Source: Granulosicoccus sp947495035 (lineage in GTDB: Bacteria; Pseudomonadota; Gammaproteobacteria; Granulosicoccales; Granulosicoccaceae). From it: a stretch of DNA of 64,000 nt. Shown here piece by piece: positions 25,172-34,993 of the stretch; the stretch's first letter is position 1, and every line of letters begins with the position of its first letter. Under the pieces are notes generated by a model that searched no databases, had not been told where the DNA came from, and saw only the letters and a program-made list of their open reading frames with translations. Position numbers and translations under genes: made by a program. The DNA is taken from the NCBI RefSeq assembly GCF_050589605.1, contig NZ_JBNGOO010000005.1; one strand, given 5' to 3'.

Positions 25172-25744
25172 TCAGCTGGCAGTCGCCTGCAAGGGTACCC
25201 AACCCAGTGAGCGGGATGCGGCCTGCACCGTTTCATTCGCAGTCCCCTTGTCGGCCGCCATGTCGACCTTGACCCACAGACCCAGCTTGTTGCAGACGCA
25301 GGCGTCCACCACCTGCAAGGTAGCGTTCCAGACGGAATCTCGCAGACGTTCGCCACTGGGCGCCTGGTAGACGACACCATCCCACTGCCCGACCAGCTTC
25401 GTCATGGCGTTCATGACCAGAAACGCGTAAGGCTTGTAGGTGAGTGACTCGTCGTGCGTGACCCATTCCAGCGAACCGTCGGGCTCGTTGTCCGAAGTGT
25501 CCACTGGCAAGGCCGGCGCATCGGCATCATTGGCGGCCACATCATCCAGATAGACGCGTTCCCGCGGATCGATCTGGTACTGGATGCGATCGTCATCTCC
25601 GTGGCTGAATTCGTAGACGGCGGTGCGGAATTCTCGTGTTCCGTCGAACCCGAACAGCTGGCCAACCGCCCGGCGCGGCGCGTCATGCCGAGAGTCGAGT
25701 TGCACCGGGGTAAACGGGAGAGTACTGGAGAGTTGTATTTTCAT
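25172..25744 (-). CDS. Conserved-looking hypothetical protein
   Basis: A 190-aa predicted soluble protein that I do not recognise. It has no signal peptide or membrane span. The N-terminal part is acidic ('FSHGDDDRIQYQIDPRERVY', 'NDADAPALPVDTSDNEPDG'), with a central 'YKPYAFLVMNAMTKLVGQ' and a 'DACVCNKLGLWVKVDMAAD' segment containing two cysteines. It begins at an ATG (25744) with GGAGA about eight bases upstream, and codon use looks like its neighbours. It is convergent to the RidA gene and has no operon partner. Confidence 0.65.
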   Translation of the reverse strand: MKIQLSSTLPFTPVQLDSRHDAPRRAVGQLFGFDGTREFRTAVYEFSHGDDDRIQYQIDPRERVYLDDVAANDADAPALPVDTSDNEPDGSLEWVTHDESLTYKPYAFLVMNAMTKLVGQWDGVVYQAPSGERLRDSVWNATLQVVDACVCNKLGLWVKVDMAADKGTANETVQAASRSLGWVPLQATAS

Positions 25745-26162
25745 GTATCCGATTCGGAAGACGACTGTTCGTTACCGTCATTGAACGACAGTTGCGGGCC
25801 AGACTTAGGGTTGAATATAGTTCGAATTCTGATCAATCATGTTCGGGCGACGAAGAAAACAGGATATACGGGCGCAATAGTAAGAATTAACAGATTGCTG
25901 ACACTTGACAGTAGCCAAACCGCCCGGCCCTGCTGGTACACTGGCTGCAAGCGCTCCGGACAAGTCGATCATCTCGGAATGCGAGTCCTTCTGGCTAGAC
26001 TATAGACCAGTCTCCGGCATTATCCCATCGCTTCCGGTGTCATGGATGGCGTGCTTTTTGCCCTGATCATTCGGTGGCACTGACGCTTCATCTGCCAGTC
26101 ACCACAGCGTCCGTTGTCTCTGTACGCTTGCCAACCACAGTATCTGGAAACCTGAATTCACT
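25745..26162. other. Gene-free region upstream of the SLC13 transporter gene
   Basis: About 420 bases between two divergent genes. The part around 25800-25900 is AT-richer than its surroundings and probably holds promoters for both. A TTGACA at 25905 is present, but the only TA-rich box downstream (TACACT at 25937) is 26 bases away, too far for a standard promoter. I see no RNA gene or convincing ORF. Confidence 0.5.
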
Positions 26163-28016
26163 ATGACCGATATGGTAGTCCTAACGGCAGAAATGGCAAT
26201 TGTGCTGTTCTTGCTTGCCGCGACGGTCTATCTGTTTGCATTTTCGGTCGTGCGGGTCGATGTCGCCGCCCTGATGATCATGGTGACACTCGGACTGGTT
26301 TCCCGCGTACCCGGTCTGGATCCCATCCTCAGTCTGACTGAACTGTTCTCGGGATTTTCAAGTAACGCGGTGATCTCCATCATCGCCGTCATGATCATCG
26401 GCAAGGGTCTGGACAAGACCGGCCTCATGGGCAAACTGGCCCAGCTGATACTCTCCATCGGAGGCAAGACCGAAAACCGTATCAGCCCGCTCATGTCGGG
26501 TATCGCAGCTCTGGCTTCCAGCTTCATGCAGAACATCGGCGTTGCCGCCCTGTTCCTGCCAGTGGTCAGTCGCGTTTCGACGCGTACCGGCATTCCCATG
26601 AGCCGCCTGCTGATGCCGGTCGGTTTCTGCATCATCCTGGGTGGAACCGCCACCATGATCGGCTCCAGCCCACTGATCCTGCTCAACGATCTGCTGCTGT
26701 CGTCCAACCAGCAGCTGCCTGCCGACCAGCAGATGAAGAGTTTCGGCCTGTTTTCGGTCTTGCCGGTCGGTATCGCCCTGAGCATTACCGGCGTGCTCTA
26801 CTTCGTTCTGGCCGGACGATTCGTGCTACCCAAGGACGATCCCGACTCCAACCGGACATCACGAACGGATGACTATTTCCAGAGCCTGTACGGCATCAGT
26901 GGAGACCTGCTGGAGGCACAGGTAACGGTTGACAGTCCCATGGTGGGCCTGAGCATCCACCAGATCGAGGAGACCTACGAAAACACACCCTTCATCCTGG
27001 CACTGTACAGCGGTGATGTCGTCAAGATCCCGCCCGACAGGGAAGAGACCGTCTGGGTGAATACGCGTCTGGGCCTGCTGGGCGATCCGGAAGAGGTGGA
27101 GGCCTTCTGCAAGGAATACCATTGGACATTGCGCGGTGAACCGGATCGATTTGCCAAGGTTCTCAACCAGCAATACAGCGGCATCGGAGAGGTGGTCATC
27201 CCCCCTGCTTCCACGCTGGTCGGAAAGGCCATTGGCGAAATCAAGCCACGGCGCAATTTTGGCGCCAACATCCTGCAGATCTACCGCGCCGATCACGTCA
27301 TCAAGAGTGGCTTTCGCGATACGGTCCTGCAGGCAGGTGACACGCTGGTCGTGCACTCCAGCTGGAAAGACCTGCACAAGCTGAAAAGCAACCGCGATGT
27401 GGTGGTCGCCACCGATGTCAAATACGAGGACATCCGCACCAACAAGCTGCGGCCGGCCATCATCTTCTTCGTTCTGTCGCTGGTCCTGTTCCTGCTCACG
27501 GACACCCTCTCCATCTCGCTGCTGGCCGGTGCGCTGGGCATGATCCTGTCTGGCGTACTGACCATCGATGAAGCCTACGATGCCGTCAGCCTGCAGACGG
27601 TCTTTCTGCTCGCCTGCCTGATTCCGCTGGGTATTGCCGTTGATCACTCGGGCGCGGCCATCTGGATAGCCAATCATCTGTTGACAGTCATCGGCGACGT
27701 GCCCATCTGGGTCATGCAGACAGTCATCGCTGGCCTTGCGACCTTCTTCACTCTGGTGATGTCGAATATCGGCGCAACGGTGCTGCTGGTGCCACTGGCC
27801 GTCAATATCGCGGTGACCATCGGTGCCGACCCGGCCATGTTCGCCCTGACGGTGGCCATCTCCACGTCCAACGCTTTCCTGATTCCGACCAATCAGGTCA
27901 ACGCCCTGATCATGGGTCCGGGTGGTTACAGTGTGGCCGACTTCATGCGCGTCGGCGGCATCATGACCGTGCTGTACCTCGTGGTCAGCCTGGTGGTCAT
28001 GAATCTGTTCATGTAA
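26163..28016 (+). CDS. SLC13/DASS-family transporter with two TrkA-C domains
   Basis: A 617-aa inner-membrane transporter. The N-terminal half has about five spans, including 'FSSNAVISIIAVMIIGKGL' and 'SSFMQNIGVAALFLPV', the first SLC13 family repeat (an 'S-N-x-x-x-A/V' style motif). A cytoplasmic insertion (about 235-425) carries two TrkA-C-type ligand domains: 'VTVDSPMVGLSIHQIEETYE' and 'PPASTLVGKAIGEIKPRRNF'. The C-terminal half has about five spans with 'VMSNIGATVLLVPLAVNIA' and 'NAFLIPTNQVNALIMGPGGY', the second repeat. Such proteins carry sulfate, dicarboxylates or other anions; the exact substrate cannot be told. Single gene, ATG at 26163. Confidence 0.9.
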   Translation: MTDMVVLTAEMAIVLFLLAATVYLFAFSVVRVDVAALMIMVTLGLVSRVPGLDPILSLTELFSGFSSNAVISIIAVMIIGKGLDKTGLMGKLAQLILSIGGKTENRISPLMSGIAALASSFMQNIGVAALFLPVVSRVSTRTGIPMSRLLMPVGFCIILGGTATMIGSSPLILLNDLLLSSNQQLPADQQMKSFGLFSVLPVGIALSITGVLYFVLAGRFVLPKDDPDSNRTSRTDDYFQSLYGISGDLLEAQVTVDSPMVGLSIHQIEETYENTPFILALYSGDVVKIPPDREETVWVNTRLGLLGDPEEVEAFCKEYHWTLRGEPDRFAKVLNQQYSGIGEVVIPPASTLVGKAIGEIKPRRNFGANILQIYRADHVIKSGFRDTVLQAGDTLVVHSSWKDLHKLKSNRDVVVATDVKYEDIRTNKLRPAIIFFVLSLVLFLLTDTLSISLLAGALGMILSGVLTIDEAYDAVSLQTVFLLACLIPLGIAVDHSGAAIWIANHLLTVIGDVPIWVMQTVIAGLATFFTLVMSNIGATVLLVPLAVNIAVTIGADPAMFALTVAISTSNAFLIPTNQVNALIMGPGGYSVADFMRVGGIMTVLYLVVSLVVMNLFM

Positions 28017-28206
28017 CGGATCACCGGCGGCGGAGCGCACCCCGCCTCTTCCCATCGGTATCGCAAGCCCATGAAACGCCCGGCTTGCCGCAAAGGTCGC
28101 AGTTAGCTAACTCCTGTCGTTTTCAACCCATGTCGGGTGCTTGACCCCGACCCCGCCCCAGCCGATATTGCATTCGTGCGAGCGCACATTTTCTTGGAGT
28201 ATGGAC

Positions 28207-28458
28207 ATGGGAAAAACCTACAAGACTCTGCCTGACGAATATTTCATCGACGACTTTGCCAGCTATGACCTGGATGAAGTGGAACTCGATGACGAAATGG
28301 ATTCCTTGCTGCTGGATACGTCGGCCAGACGCCGCAAGGGCAAACGCAGCAAACGCGACCACTCTGCCAGACACTACTCTCACGGCTCGCAGCAGTTGCC
28401 GTCCGACTGGTACGACAGCGAGAATTTCAGCGGCGGCAACCGCCATCACTGGCGCTAG
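28207..28458 (+). CDS. Small charged hypothetical protein
   Basis: An 83-aa cytoplasmic protein, not assigned to a family. The N-terminal half is acidic ('DDFASYDLDEVELDDEMD'), the middle strongly basic ('ARRRKGKRSKRDHSARH'), and the C-terminus aromatic/Ser-rich ('DWYDSENFSGGNRHHW'). The ATG at 28207 has GGAG seven bases upstream; an ATG at 28201 is too close to it. The split charge pattern suggests a nucleic-acid or protein-binding role; this is a guess. Confidence 0.6.
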   Translation: MGKTYKTLPDEYFIDDFASYDLDEVELDDEMDSLLLDTSARRRKGKRSKRDHSARHYSHGSQQLPSDWYDSENFSGGNRHHWR

Positions 28459-28668
28459 ACAGCGCGCAGAAGACAGCCCGACCGGCAGCATCATGACACG
28501 GAGGTGATGTTGCCGGAGCGGCCCCGGCAACCGGCACGGATGACCGGGACCGCTGAACGCCAGCATGCCAGCACCACCTGTACAATCGAGTAGCAGGTGG
28601 CGGCTTCGGCCCACAGCATGCTTGCCGTGTGCAATACTAGTGCTGGCCAGCATACGCACGGTATTGCA

Positions 28669-30486
28669 ATGATGCTCCATTTCCGGATATCCGATCGAGT
28701 CAGCGAACAGCTATTGCGGATATGCAGTCGGAACAGTGCCCGAGCTGCAATCCCCCTGATGCTCGCCATCCTGTTCACGTCACTGGTTCTGACCAACAAG
28801 GTTGACAATCGACTTCTGCAACTCTGGGTTTTTGCCAGTTGCAGTGTCATTGTGGTGCGTGTCATCCTGCTGCGCGCAGTCACTCGACATGCCGATCTCA
28901 GTGAGGCAGGAAAACGGGTGGTAGCCACCTTGCTGACGCTGGTGCTCGGTTGCACCATAGGGTCTGTATTGTACTTCTACCCTCATGTCGGCACCTTTGA
29001 AAGAGCCATGTTGACCGCCATTCTGCTGGGCCTGTGCACCATTTCCCATAGCACCAACTTCGGCTATCGTCCCATTCTGCTGAGCTATATCGGCCCACTG
29101 TTGGGTACCCTCGGAATCCTGTGGATAGCCAATATCGATCAGCTCATGCACCCTGCCCTGGCAGTGGCCGTGGGCGTTTCGGTGCTGATAGTCGGACTCA
29201 CGATGCTGCTGAACGGAAAGTTCATGTTCGATGTGTTTGCCCTGTCCATCGAATCATCCATCAAACTGGAGGAACAGTCGCGACACCTGTCGGATGCGCT
29301 GCAGCTTGCCGAACAGGCCAAGAGCGAGGCCGAGGCCAGCAGCCAGTCCAAGACGCGATTCATCGCCGCGGCCAGCCACGATCTGCGCCAGCCGGTGCAT
29401 GTGCTCAATATGCTGGGCGCCGCCATTGCCAGAGAGAAGATGAGTCCGCGTGCCAGTGATATCGTCGAGAACATGAATATCGCCGTCACGTCACTGTCCT
29501 CGCAGCTCAACGCGCTTCTGGATATCTCGGAGCTTGACTCCGGCTCCGTCAAACCGGTCATTCGCTCCGTCAATCTGTCCGCTCTGGCCGACAAGCTGAA
29601 ACTGGAAATGCAGCAACTGGCTGCCGACAAGCGTATCGAGCTCATCTGCGATCTTCCGTCTGATCTGTATGTCAGGACCGATGCGGCCATGTTGTCTCAG
29701 ATCATCCGCAATCTGTGTGGCAATGCCATCAAGTACACGTTCACGGGTCATGTCCGCATACAGGCATCGGCCAGCCCATCAACGGTCACTCTGTCCATCA
29801 GCGATACCGGTATCGGCATTGACGACGCGGACTGCGACAAGGTCTTCGAAGAGTTCTACCAGGTCTCCAACCCGGGACGGGACAAGGGGCGCGGCATGGG
29901 ACTGGGGTTGTCCATCGTCGAGCGTCTGATTCGCAATCTGGGCCATACGATCAAGCTGACGTCTCGCGTCGGCAAGGGTACTGACGTGACCATCTGCCTG
30001 AAACGCTGCACGCAGAGCCAGGTCGCGGCAGCAGTGGCAGCAGAGTCACCTTCGAGCCCGGACATCACCTTGCAGCCGGGCATCTGGGTCCACCTGGTCG
30101 AGGATGAAGAAGCCGTACAGAGAAGCGTCGAGATGTTCCTGCAATCGGTCGGTTGCAAGGTGACGATCACGGCCAGCTCGAGCAGCACTCTGGAGTTTCT
30201 GGTTCAGCAGACCCCTGATGTCATGCTGATCGACCTGAGGCTGCAGAACCACGACTCGGGCTTGAAGGTCGTCGACTGGGTGAATGAGCACAGGCCCGAT
30301 CTGCCGATCGCCATCGTGACCGGAGAATCTCTGGCCGAGGGAGAGGTTGCCCGAGAGTATCCGGATGTTCTGCTGCTGCAAAAGCCGGTCAACAACCATG
30401 ATCTGCTGGAGTTGCTGGACTACCTGGTAAACAGCGAGCAGACCCCGGACAGAGAACTCGGCAGTACAGTGACGGAACATCAATAA
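28669..30486 (+). CDS. Hybrid sensor histidine kinase/response regulator
   Basis: A 605-aa membrane-bound hybrid kinase. About six hydrophobic spans (residues 27-180) form a MASE-like input with no periplasmic domain. A coiled-coil ('LEEQSRHLSDALQLAEQAK') precedes the HisKA box 'FIAAASHDLRQPVHVLNML' (His237). The ATPase domain has 'QIIRNLCGNAIKYT', 'ISDTGIGID' and 'GRGMGLGLSIVERL'. A C-terminal receiver (about 475-595) has 'LVEDEEAVQRS', the Asp in 'VMLIDLRLQNHDSG' and Lys in 'LLLQKPVNN'. It is an orphan: no output regulator lies next to it. The start is uncertain; I use the ATG at 28669, with a GTG at 28597 as alternative. Confidence 0.88.
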   Translation: MMLHFRISDRVSEQLLRICSRNSARAAIPLMLAILFTSLVLTNKVDNRLLQLWVFASCSVIVVRVILLRAVTRHADLSEAGKRVVATLLTLVLGCTIGSVLYFYPHVGTFERAMLTAILLGLCTISHSTNFGYRPILLSYIGPLLGTLGILWIANIDQLMHPALAVAVGVSVLIVGLTMLLNGKFMFDVFALSIESSIKLEEQSRHLSDALQLAEQAKSEAEASSQSKTRFIAAASHDLRQPVHVLNMLGAAIAREKMSPRASDIVENMNIAVTSLSSQLNALLDISELDSGSVKPVIRSVNLSALADKLKLEMQQLAADKRIELICDLPSDLYVRTDAAMLSQIIRNLCGNAIKYTFTGHVRIQASASPSTVTLSISDTGIGIDDADCDKVFEEFYQVSNPGRDKGRGMGLGLSIVERLIRNLGHTIKLTSRVGKGTDVTICLKRCTQSQVAAAVAAESPSSPDITLQPGIWVHLVEDEEAVQRSVEMFLQSVGCKVTITASSSSTLEFLVQQTPDVMLIDLRLQNHDSGLKVVDWVNEHRPDLPIAIVTGESLAEGEVAREYPDVLLLQKPVNNHDLLELLDYLVNSEQTPDRELGSTVTEHQ

Positions 30487-30756
30487 GAAAACTGCGTCCC
30501 CCGGGCTTCTCTGTCCACCGTGCACTCCACAGCAGACAGAGCTGACCTCCATGTCTCATCGAGGCGAGTGTGCGCAACGACACGTTACCTGATCAAAGTG
30601 GCTGGAGCACTTGACCCATGGTGAAGTGCACTGCATCATCGGTTCAAGTATTCGTACTTGTCCGGGATCACACGGGAGCATGTAATTCCTTTTCGAAGCC
30701 GGTATGGTATCTCCCGTAGTTCCTGATATTCCAGCAATAGCAGACTGACAGACACC

Positions 30757-31872
30757 ATGAATGCAACAGCCCAGACCTCCACGGAGGTACGCGGCGCGGC
30801 GGTGCGCTTCGACCACGTGCAAAAAAGCTACGATGGGATCACACTCGTCGTCAAGGATCTGAACCTGGATATCGCCCCGGGTGAATTCGTCACCATGCTC
30901 GGCCCGTCGGGTTCGGGAAAGACCACCTGTCTGATGATGCTGGCCGGCTTCGAGCCAGCGACCCACGGGGAAATCTTTCTCAACGACAAACCCATCAACA
31001 ACGTGCCACCTCGAAAACGGGGCATCGGCATGGTCTTCCAGAACTACGCGCTGTTCCCGCACATGAGCGTGGCCGAAAATCTGGCATTTCCACTGGAAAT
31101 ACGCAAACTGGGCAAGAGCGAACGCGATGCCAAGGTCAAGCGTGCCCTGGACATGGTAGAACTCGGTGCCTTCGGTAATCGCCGCCCGGCCCAGCTCTCA
31201 GGGGGCCAGCAGCAGCGCGTCGCCGTGGCTCGGGCACTGGTTTTCGACCCCGATCTGGTGTTGATGGACGAACCACTGGGGGCTCTGGACAAGCAGCTGC
31301 GCGAGCAGATGCAGTATGAAATCAAGCACATCCACGAGAGCCTGGGTGTCAGCGTGGTCTATGTCACGCACGACCAGACCGAAGCGCTGACCATGTCCGA
31401 CCGGGTCGCCGTCTTCCAGGATGGTGTCATCCAGCAGCTGTCATCGCCCGATGCACTGTACGAGAGCCCGCAGAACTCCTTCGTTGCCCAGTTCATCGGC
31501 GAAAACAACAAGCTTTCCGGCAAGGTGACGGCACGCAACGGCAATCTGTGCAGTCTGACGCTGGATGACGGGACGCAGATCGAGGCCGAAGCGGTCAATA
31601 TCGGTGAACCGGGTTCCCGTTCCACCATTTCCCTGAGGCCGGAACGCATCGAACTGCAGCCGTCGGAGAACCGCGACAATCTCGTCGATGGCGTGGTCAA
31701 GGAAGTGCTCTATCTGGGGGATCACCTGCGCATCGTCATGAGTGTCGCGGGCAATGACGAATTCATTGTCAAGGTACCCAACGGGGGCCGCAGCACGCTT
31801 CCGGTGGAAGGCGAGGTCTACAAACTGGGCTGGAGTGCGCTCGATGCCAAGGCACTGGATCCGGTCAGCTGA
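30757..31872 (+). CDS. Spermidine/putrescine-type ABC transporter ATP-binding protein (PotA-like)
   Basis: A 371-aa ATPase of the polyamine/opine/phosphonate class. Walker A GPSGSGKTT, the Q-loop 'IGMVFQNYALFPHMSV', signature LSGGQQQRVAVARAL, Walker B 'LVLMDEPLGALDKQ' and switch 'VTHDQTEAL' are present. A C-terminal TOBE_2 domain (about 290-365) includes 'ISLRPERIELQP'. It heads an operon with binding protein, two permeases and the ectoine hydrolase gene, which points to a small compatible solute or polyamine-like substrate. Confidence 0.92.
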   Translation: MNATAQTSTEVRGAAVRFDHVQKSYDGITLVVKDLNLDIAPGEFVTMLGPSGSGKTTCLMMLAGFEPATHGEIFLNDKPINNVPPRKRGIGMVFQNYALFPHMSVAENLAFPLEIRKLGKSERDAKVKRALDMVELGAFGNRRPAQLSGGQQQRVAVARALVFDPDLVLMDEPLGALDKQLREQMQYEIKHIHESLGVSVVYVTHDQTEALTMSDRVAVFQDGVIQQLSSPDALYESPQNSFVAQFIGENNKLSGKVTARNGNLCSLTLDDGTQIEAEAVNIGEPGSRSTISLRPERIELQPSENRDNLVDGVVKEVLYLGDHLRIVMSVAGNDEFIVKVPNGGRSTLPVEGEVYKLGWSALDAKALDPVS

Positions 31873-32092
31873 TGTTCCGCTGAATGATGGTCTGACTATC
31901 CCAAATCACTGATCGACAGCCGGCTACATGGAACAACTGATATGAAATTTCCGGTTTTTTGGTCGATTGCACCAAACGGGTTCGCAAAACAATGTTTCAG
32001 GGCGCGATAACGCCCCTGATTGGTGCGCACGATTCACGACAGTCGTGCCGGCTATGTTAGGCTTTTGTATGAATTCAACGAGGAATTACTGC

Positions 32093-33223
32093 ATGAAGAT
32101 CATATACGGACTCACCGGCGCCTTTGCGCTGAGTGCAGTTGCTCTGACTGCTTCGGCAGCAGACGAGCTCCCTCCCTGCGAAAACTGTGTGGACGAACTG
32201 ACCATCGTCTCCTGGGGAGGCGCTTACTCCAACTCTCAGATCCAGGCTTACAGCAAGCCGTATGAGGCCCTGACCGGCGTCAAGATCATCAACGATGAAT
32301 CATCGAATGAAGCAGTGCCGAAACTGCGCGCCATGAACGAAGCCAACAATGTCACCTGGGACATCGTCGACGTGGTGGCTTCCGACGCCATTCGCCTGTG
32401 CGATGAAGGACTGGCGATGGAAATCGATCCGGACGAGCAACTGGCTGCAGCGCCGGATGGAACCCCTGCATCGGAAGATTTCGGCGACCTGCTGGTATCC
32501 GAGTGTTTCATTCCACAGATCGTCTATTCCACGACATTCGGCTATCGAACCGACGTCGAAGCCTGGGGTGGCAAGACTCCGGAAAATGTCTGTGCCGTCT
32601 TCGACACAGCCACCTACCCCGGCAAGCGAGCGCTGGAAAAGCGGCCCATCAACAACATGGAATGGGCACTGATCTGCGACGGCGTTGCCAAGGACGACGT
32701 CTATGATGTGTTGTCCACCGATGAAGGTGTCACTCAGGCACTGGACAAGCTCGCTACCATCAAGGACGACGTCATCTGGTGGTCCGCCGGTGCGGAAACT
32801 CCGCAACTGCTGGCAGATGGTGAAGCGGTCATCGGTTCCACCTACAATGGCCGTCTGTTTTCGGTGATCGAGGAACAGAAGCAACCGGTCGCAATGCTGT
32901 GGGACGCCCAGGTATTCGATCTCGACGGCTGGATCATTCCGGAAGGCCTGAGTGAAGAGCGCAGAAACCGCGCACTGCACTACATCATGTTCGCGACCGA
33001 CACGCAGCGTCTGGCCGATCAGTCCAAGTACATCTCCTATGGTCCGGCACGAAAATCCTCGGCACCACTGGTAGGACAGCATGCCGATCTGGGTATCGAC
33101 ATGGCACCACACATGCCAACCGACCCGGCCAATGCGACCAATACCTTCCTGTACAACTACGAATGGTGGGCTGACAACCGCGATGATCTGGACGCCAAGT
33201 TCCAGTCCTGGTTGTCTCAGTAA
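32093..33223 (+). CDS. Periplasmic polyamine-type ABC substrate-binding protein (PotD-like)
   Basis: A 376-aa periplasmic binding protein. The signal peptide MKIIYGLTGAFALSAVALTA is cleaved near 'ASAADE'. The mature N-terminus contains 'CENC' just before 'DELTIVSWGGAYSNSQ', the usual start of PotD/PotF-like proteins. 'WDIVDVVASDAIRLCDEG', 'STTFGYRTDVEAW', 'YPGKRALEKRP' and 'GWIIPEGLSEERRN' are also family-typical. GAGGAA lies seven bases before the ATG at 32093; frame open upstream is not coding-like. The ligand is unknown; the downstream ectoine hydrolase suggests ectoine or a derivative, though PotD-like ectoine binders are not the usual type. Confidence 0.9.
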   Translation: MKIIYGLTGAFALSAVALTASAADELPPCENCVDELTIVSWGGAYSNSQIQAYSKPYEALTGVKIINDESSNEAVPKLRAMNEANNVTWDIVDVVASDAIRLCDEGLAMEIDPDEQLAAAPDGTPASEDFGDLLVSECFIPQIVYSTTFGYRTDVEAWGGKTPENVCAVFDTATYPGKRALEKRPINNMEWALICDGVAKDDVYDVLSTDEGVTQALDKLATIKDDVIWWSAGAETPQLLADGEAVIGSTYNGRLFSVIEEQKQPVAMLWDAQVFDLDGWIIPEGLSEERRNRALHYIMFATDTQRLADQSKYISYGPARKSSAPLVGQHADLGIDMAPHMPTDPANATNTFLYNYEWWADNRDDLDAKFQSWLSQ

Positions 33224-33247
33224 AACCTCACCATCTGGTGGAAGGAT

Positions 33248-33283
33248 TCAGGGTGTGTATCCGACAGTTGATACACACCCTGA
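33248..33283 (+). terminator. 14-bp hairpin after the binding-protein gene
   Basis: TCAGGGTGTGTATC (33248-33261) pairs exactly with GATACACACCCTGA (33270-33283) across an 8-base loop, in the 150-base gap between the binding-protein and permease genes. With no T-tract after it, it more likely stabilises the upstream mRNA or partly attenuates, giving more binding protein than permease. Confidence 0.6.
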
Positions 33284-33373
33284 CCAGACCGGTCGTTCTG
33301 CCTCGCCGCGGCGACCGGACAATGCCTTCATGGTCAGCCCCAATACTGAAATCGGAATGAGGAAACCCCGGCC

Positions 33374-34990
33374 TTGAGCGCATCTACCACGGTATCGTCA
33401 AATTCCGGATCCAGCCAGGAGTCAGACCCACTGACCAAGGATGGACAACCTCTCAAACGCAGTCTGGCCCGCGCCCTGCGCCGCGAAAAGCTTCGCGCAC
33501 TGCTACTCATCGCTCCGTTGCTGGTTTTCATTCTCGTCAGTTTCGTGCTGCCGATCGGTGACATGCTGTTCCGCTCCGTCGAGAACAAGATCGTGGAACA
33601 GACCCTTCCCGGTACCGTGCGAGCGCTGGCCAGCTGGGACGCCGACAGCGGAGAGCTTCCCGACGAAGCGGTTTTCGCCGCCCTCGCCGATGACATGATG
33701 CTGGCGCAGGAAGTCAAGATACATACCCGACTGGGCAGCCGTCTCAACTACGACCAACCCGGCATTTCCAGCGTATTCCGCAAGAGCGGACGCAGAATCA
33801 AGGGCCTGGACAACGAAGCTGCCATGGCAGGATTCATTGCCATCGACCCCGCCTGGGGGACGCCTGAAGCCTGGACCACCCTGCGCAACATGAAGGCCTG
33901 GCCAGGAAAATTTCCGGCCACGGCCCAGTCATGGCAAAACTGGAATGCCTGGTACGAATCCGAGGAAAAGGAGCCTCTTGACCCATCCACCACGGTGCCC
34001 CACGGGTTCACCTACGCAGCGCTGTACCACGATCTTGCGAGCCAGCCGGCTTCCGCTATCGAGGCCTTTGCCAACAGCAGCAATACCGAAGCCGCAGCCT
34101 TGTTCAGGAATCTGCTCGGTCAGATCGACACCATTCCCAGCGATGATTTCAAGGCGCAGTTTGCCGACATCGAGAAAGGCTGGGCCGACATCGACAACTG
34201 GCAGGCCATGCAGCGACTGTCCCCTCCCATCGTGGACAGCTATTTTCTGGCCGCCATCGATGCCGAGCGCACCGCAGACGGCATCGAAAGCAAACCGGAC
34301 AACGAACGCCTCTACCTGAAGCTCTTCGTGCGCACCATTTTCATGAGTCTGGTCATCACGGGCACTTGCATACTGCTGGGTTACCCGGTGGCCTATCTTC
34401 TGGCCAATCTGTCGGTACGTGCATCCAACATGGTTCTGATACTGGTGCTGCTGCCATTCTGGACGTCACTGCTGGTCAGAACCAGCGCCTGGAAAGTGCT
34501 GCTGCAGCAACAGGGGGTCATCAATGACTTGCTGGTCTGGGCGGGCGTGATCAACGAAGCCGGCAGACTGGTCATGATCAACAACATGACCGGCACCATC
34601 ATAGCCATGACGCATATCCTGCTGCCGTTCATGATTCTGCCGCTGTTCTCGGTCATGAAGACCATCTCGCCCACCTACATGAGAGCCGCCAAGTCCATGG
34701 GAGCCAGCGATTCACTGGCATTCTGGCGAGTCTATTTTCCCAATACCGTCCCCGGCATCGGTGCCGGCTCCATCCTGGTATTCATCCTGTCCATCGGTTA
34801 CTACATCACACCCGAACTGGTGGGTGGTACCACGGGAGTCTTCATCTCGAACCGGATCGCGTATCACATCAGTTCGTCACTCAACTGGGGTCTGGCAGCC
34901 GCACTGGGTTCGATTCTGCTGATTCTGGTATTGGCACTCTACTGGACCTACGATCGTATCGTGGGCATCGACAACGTGAAGCTGGGGTAA
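33374..34990 (+). CDS. Polyamine-type ABC permease (PotB-like) with a ~250-residue extracytoplasmic loop
   Basis: A 538-aa permease, almost twice the usual ~285 aa of PotB. After span 1 (about 42-64) comes a hydrophilic stretch of about 250 residues (65-312), rich in Trp and acidic residues ('WNAWYESEEKE', 'IEKGWADIDNWQAM'). The standard core follows: 'IFMSLVITGTCILLGYPVAY', about four more spans and the EAA loop 'YMRAAKSMGASDSLAFW'. By the positive-inside rule the insertion faces the periplasm, close to where the binding protein docks. The start is a TTG at 33374 with GAGGA ten bases upstream; no ATG or GTG fits before span 1. Confidence 0.88.
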   Translation: MSASTTVSSNSGSSQESDPLTKDGQPLKRSLARALRREKLRALLLIAPLLVFILVSFVLPIGDMLFRSVENKIVEQTLPGTVRALASWDADSGELPDEAVFAALADDMMLAQEVKIHTRLGSRLNYDQPGISSVFRKSGRRIKGLDNEAAMAGFIAIDPAWGTPEAWTTLRNMKAWPGKFPATAQSWQNWNAWYESEEKEPLDPSTTVPHGFTYAALYHDLASQPASAIEAFANSSNTEAAALFRNLLGQIDTIPSDDFKAQFADIEKGWADIDNWQAMQRLSPPIVDSYFLAAIDAERTADGIESKPDNERLYLKLFVRTIFMSLVITGTCILLGYPVAYLLANLSVRASNMVLILVLLPFWTSLLVRTSAWKVLLQQQGVINDLLVWAGVINEAGRLVMINNMTGTIIAMTHILLPFMILPLFSVMKTISPTYMRAAKSMGASDSLAFWRVYFPNTVPGIGAGSILVFILSIGYYITPELVGGTTGVFISNRIAYHISSSLNWGLAAALGSILLILVLALYWTYDRIVGIDNVKLG

Positions 34991-34993
34991 TCC

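Noticed and set aside
26859..28055. 398-codon open frame on the minus strand
   Set aside because: It lies wholly opposite the SLC13 transporter gene; its sequence is Gln/Asp/His-rich and lacks any recognisable domain, as expected for a shadow frame.
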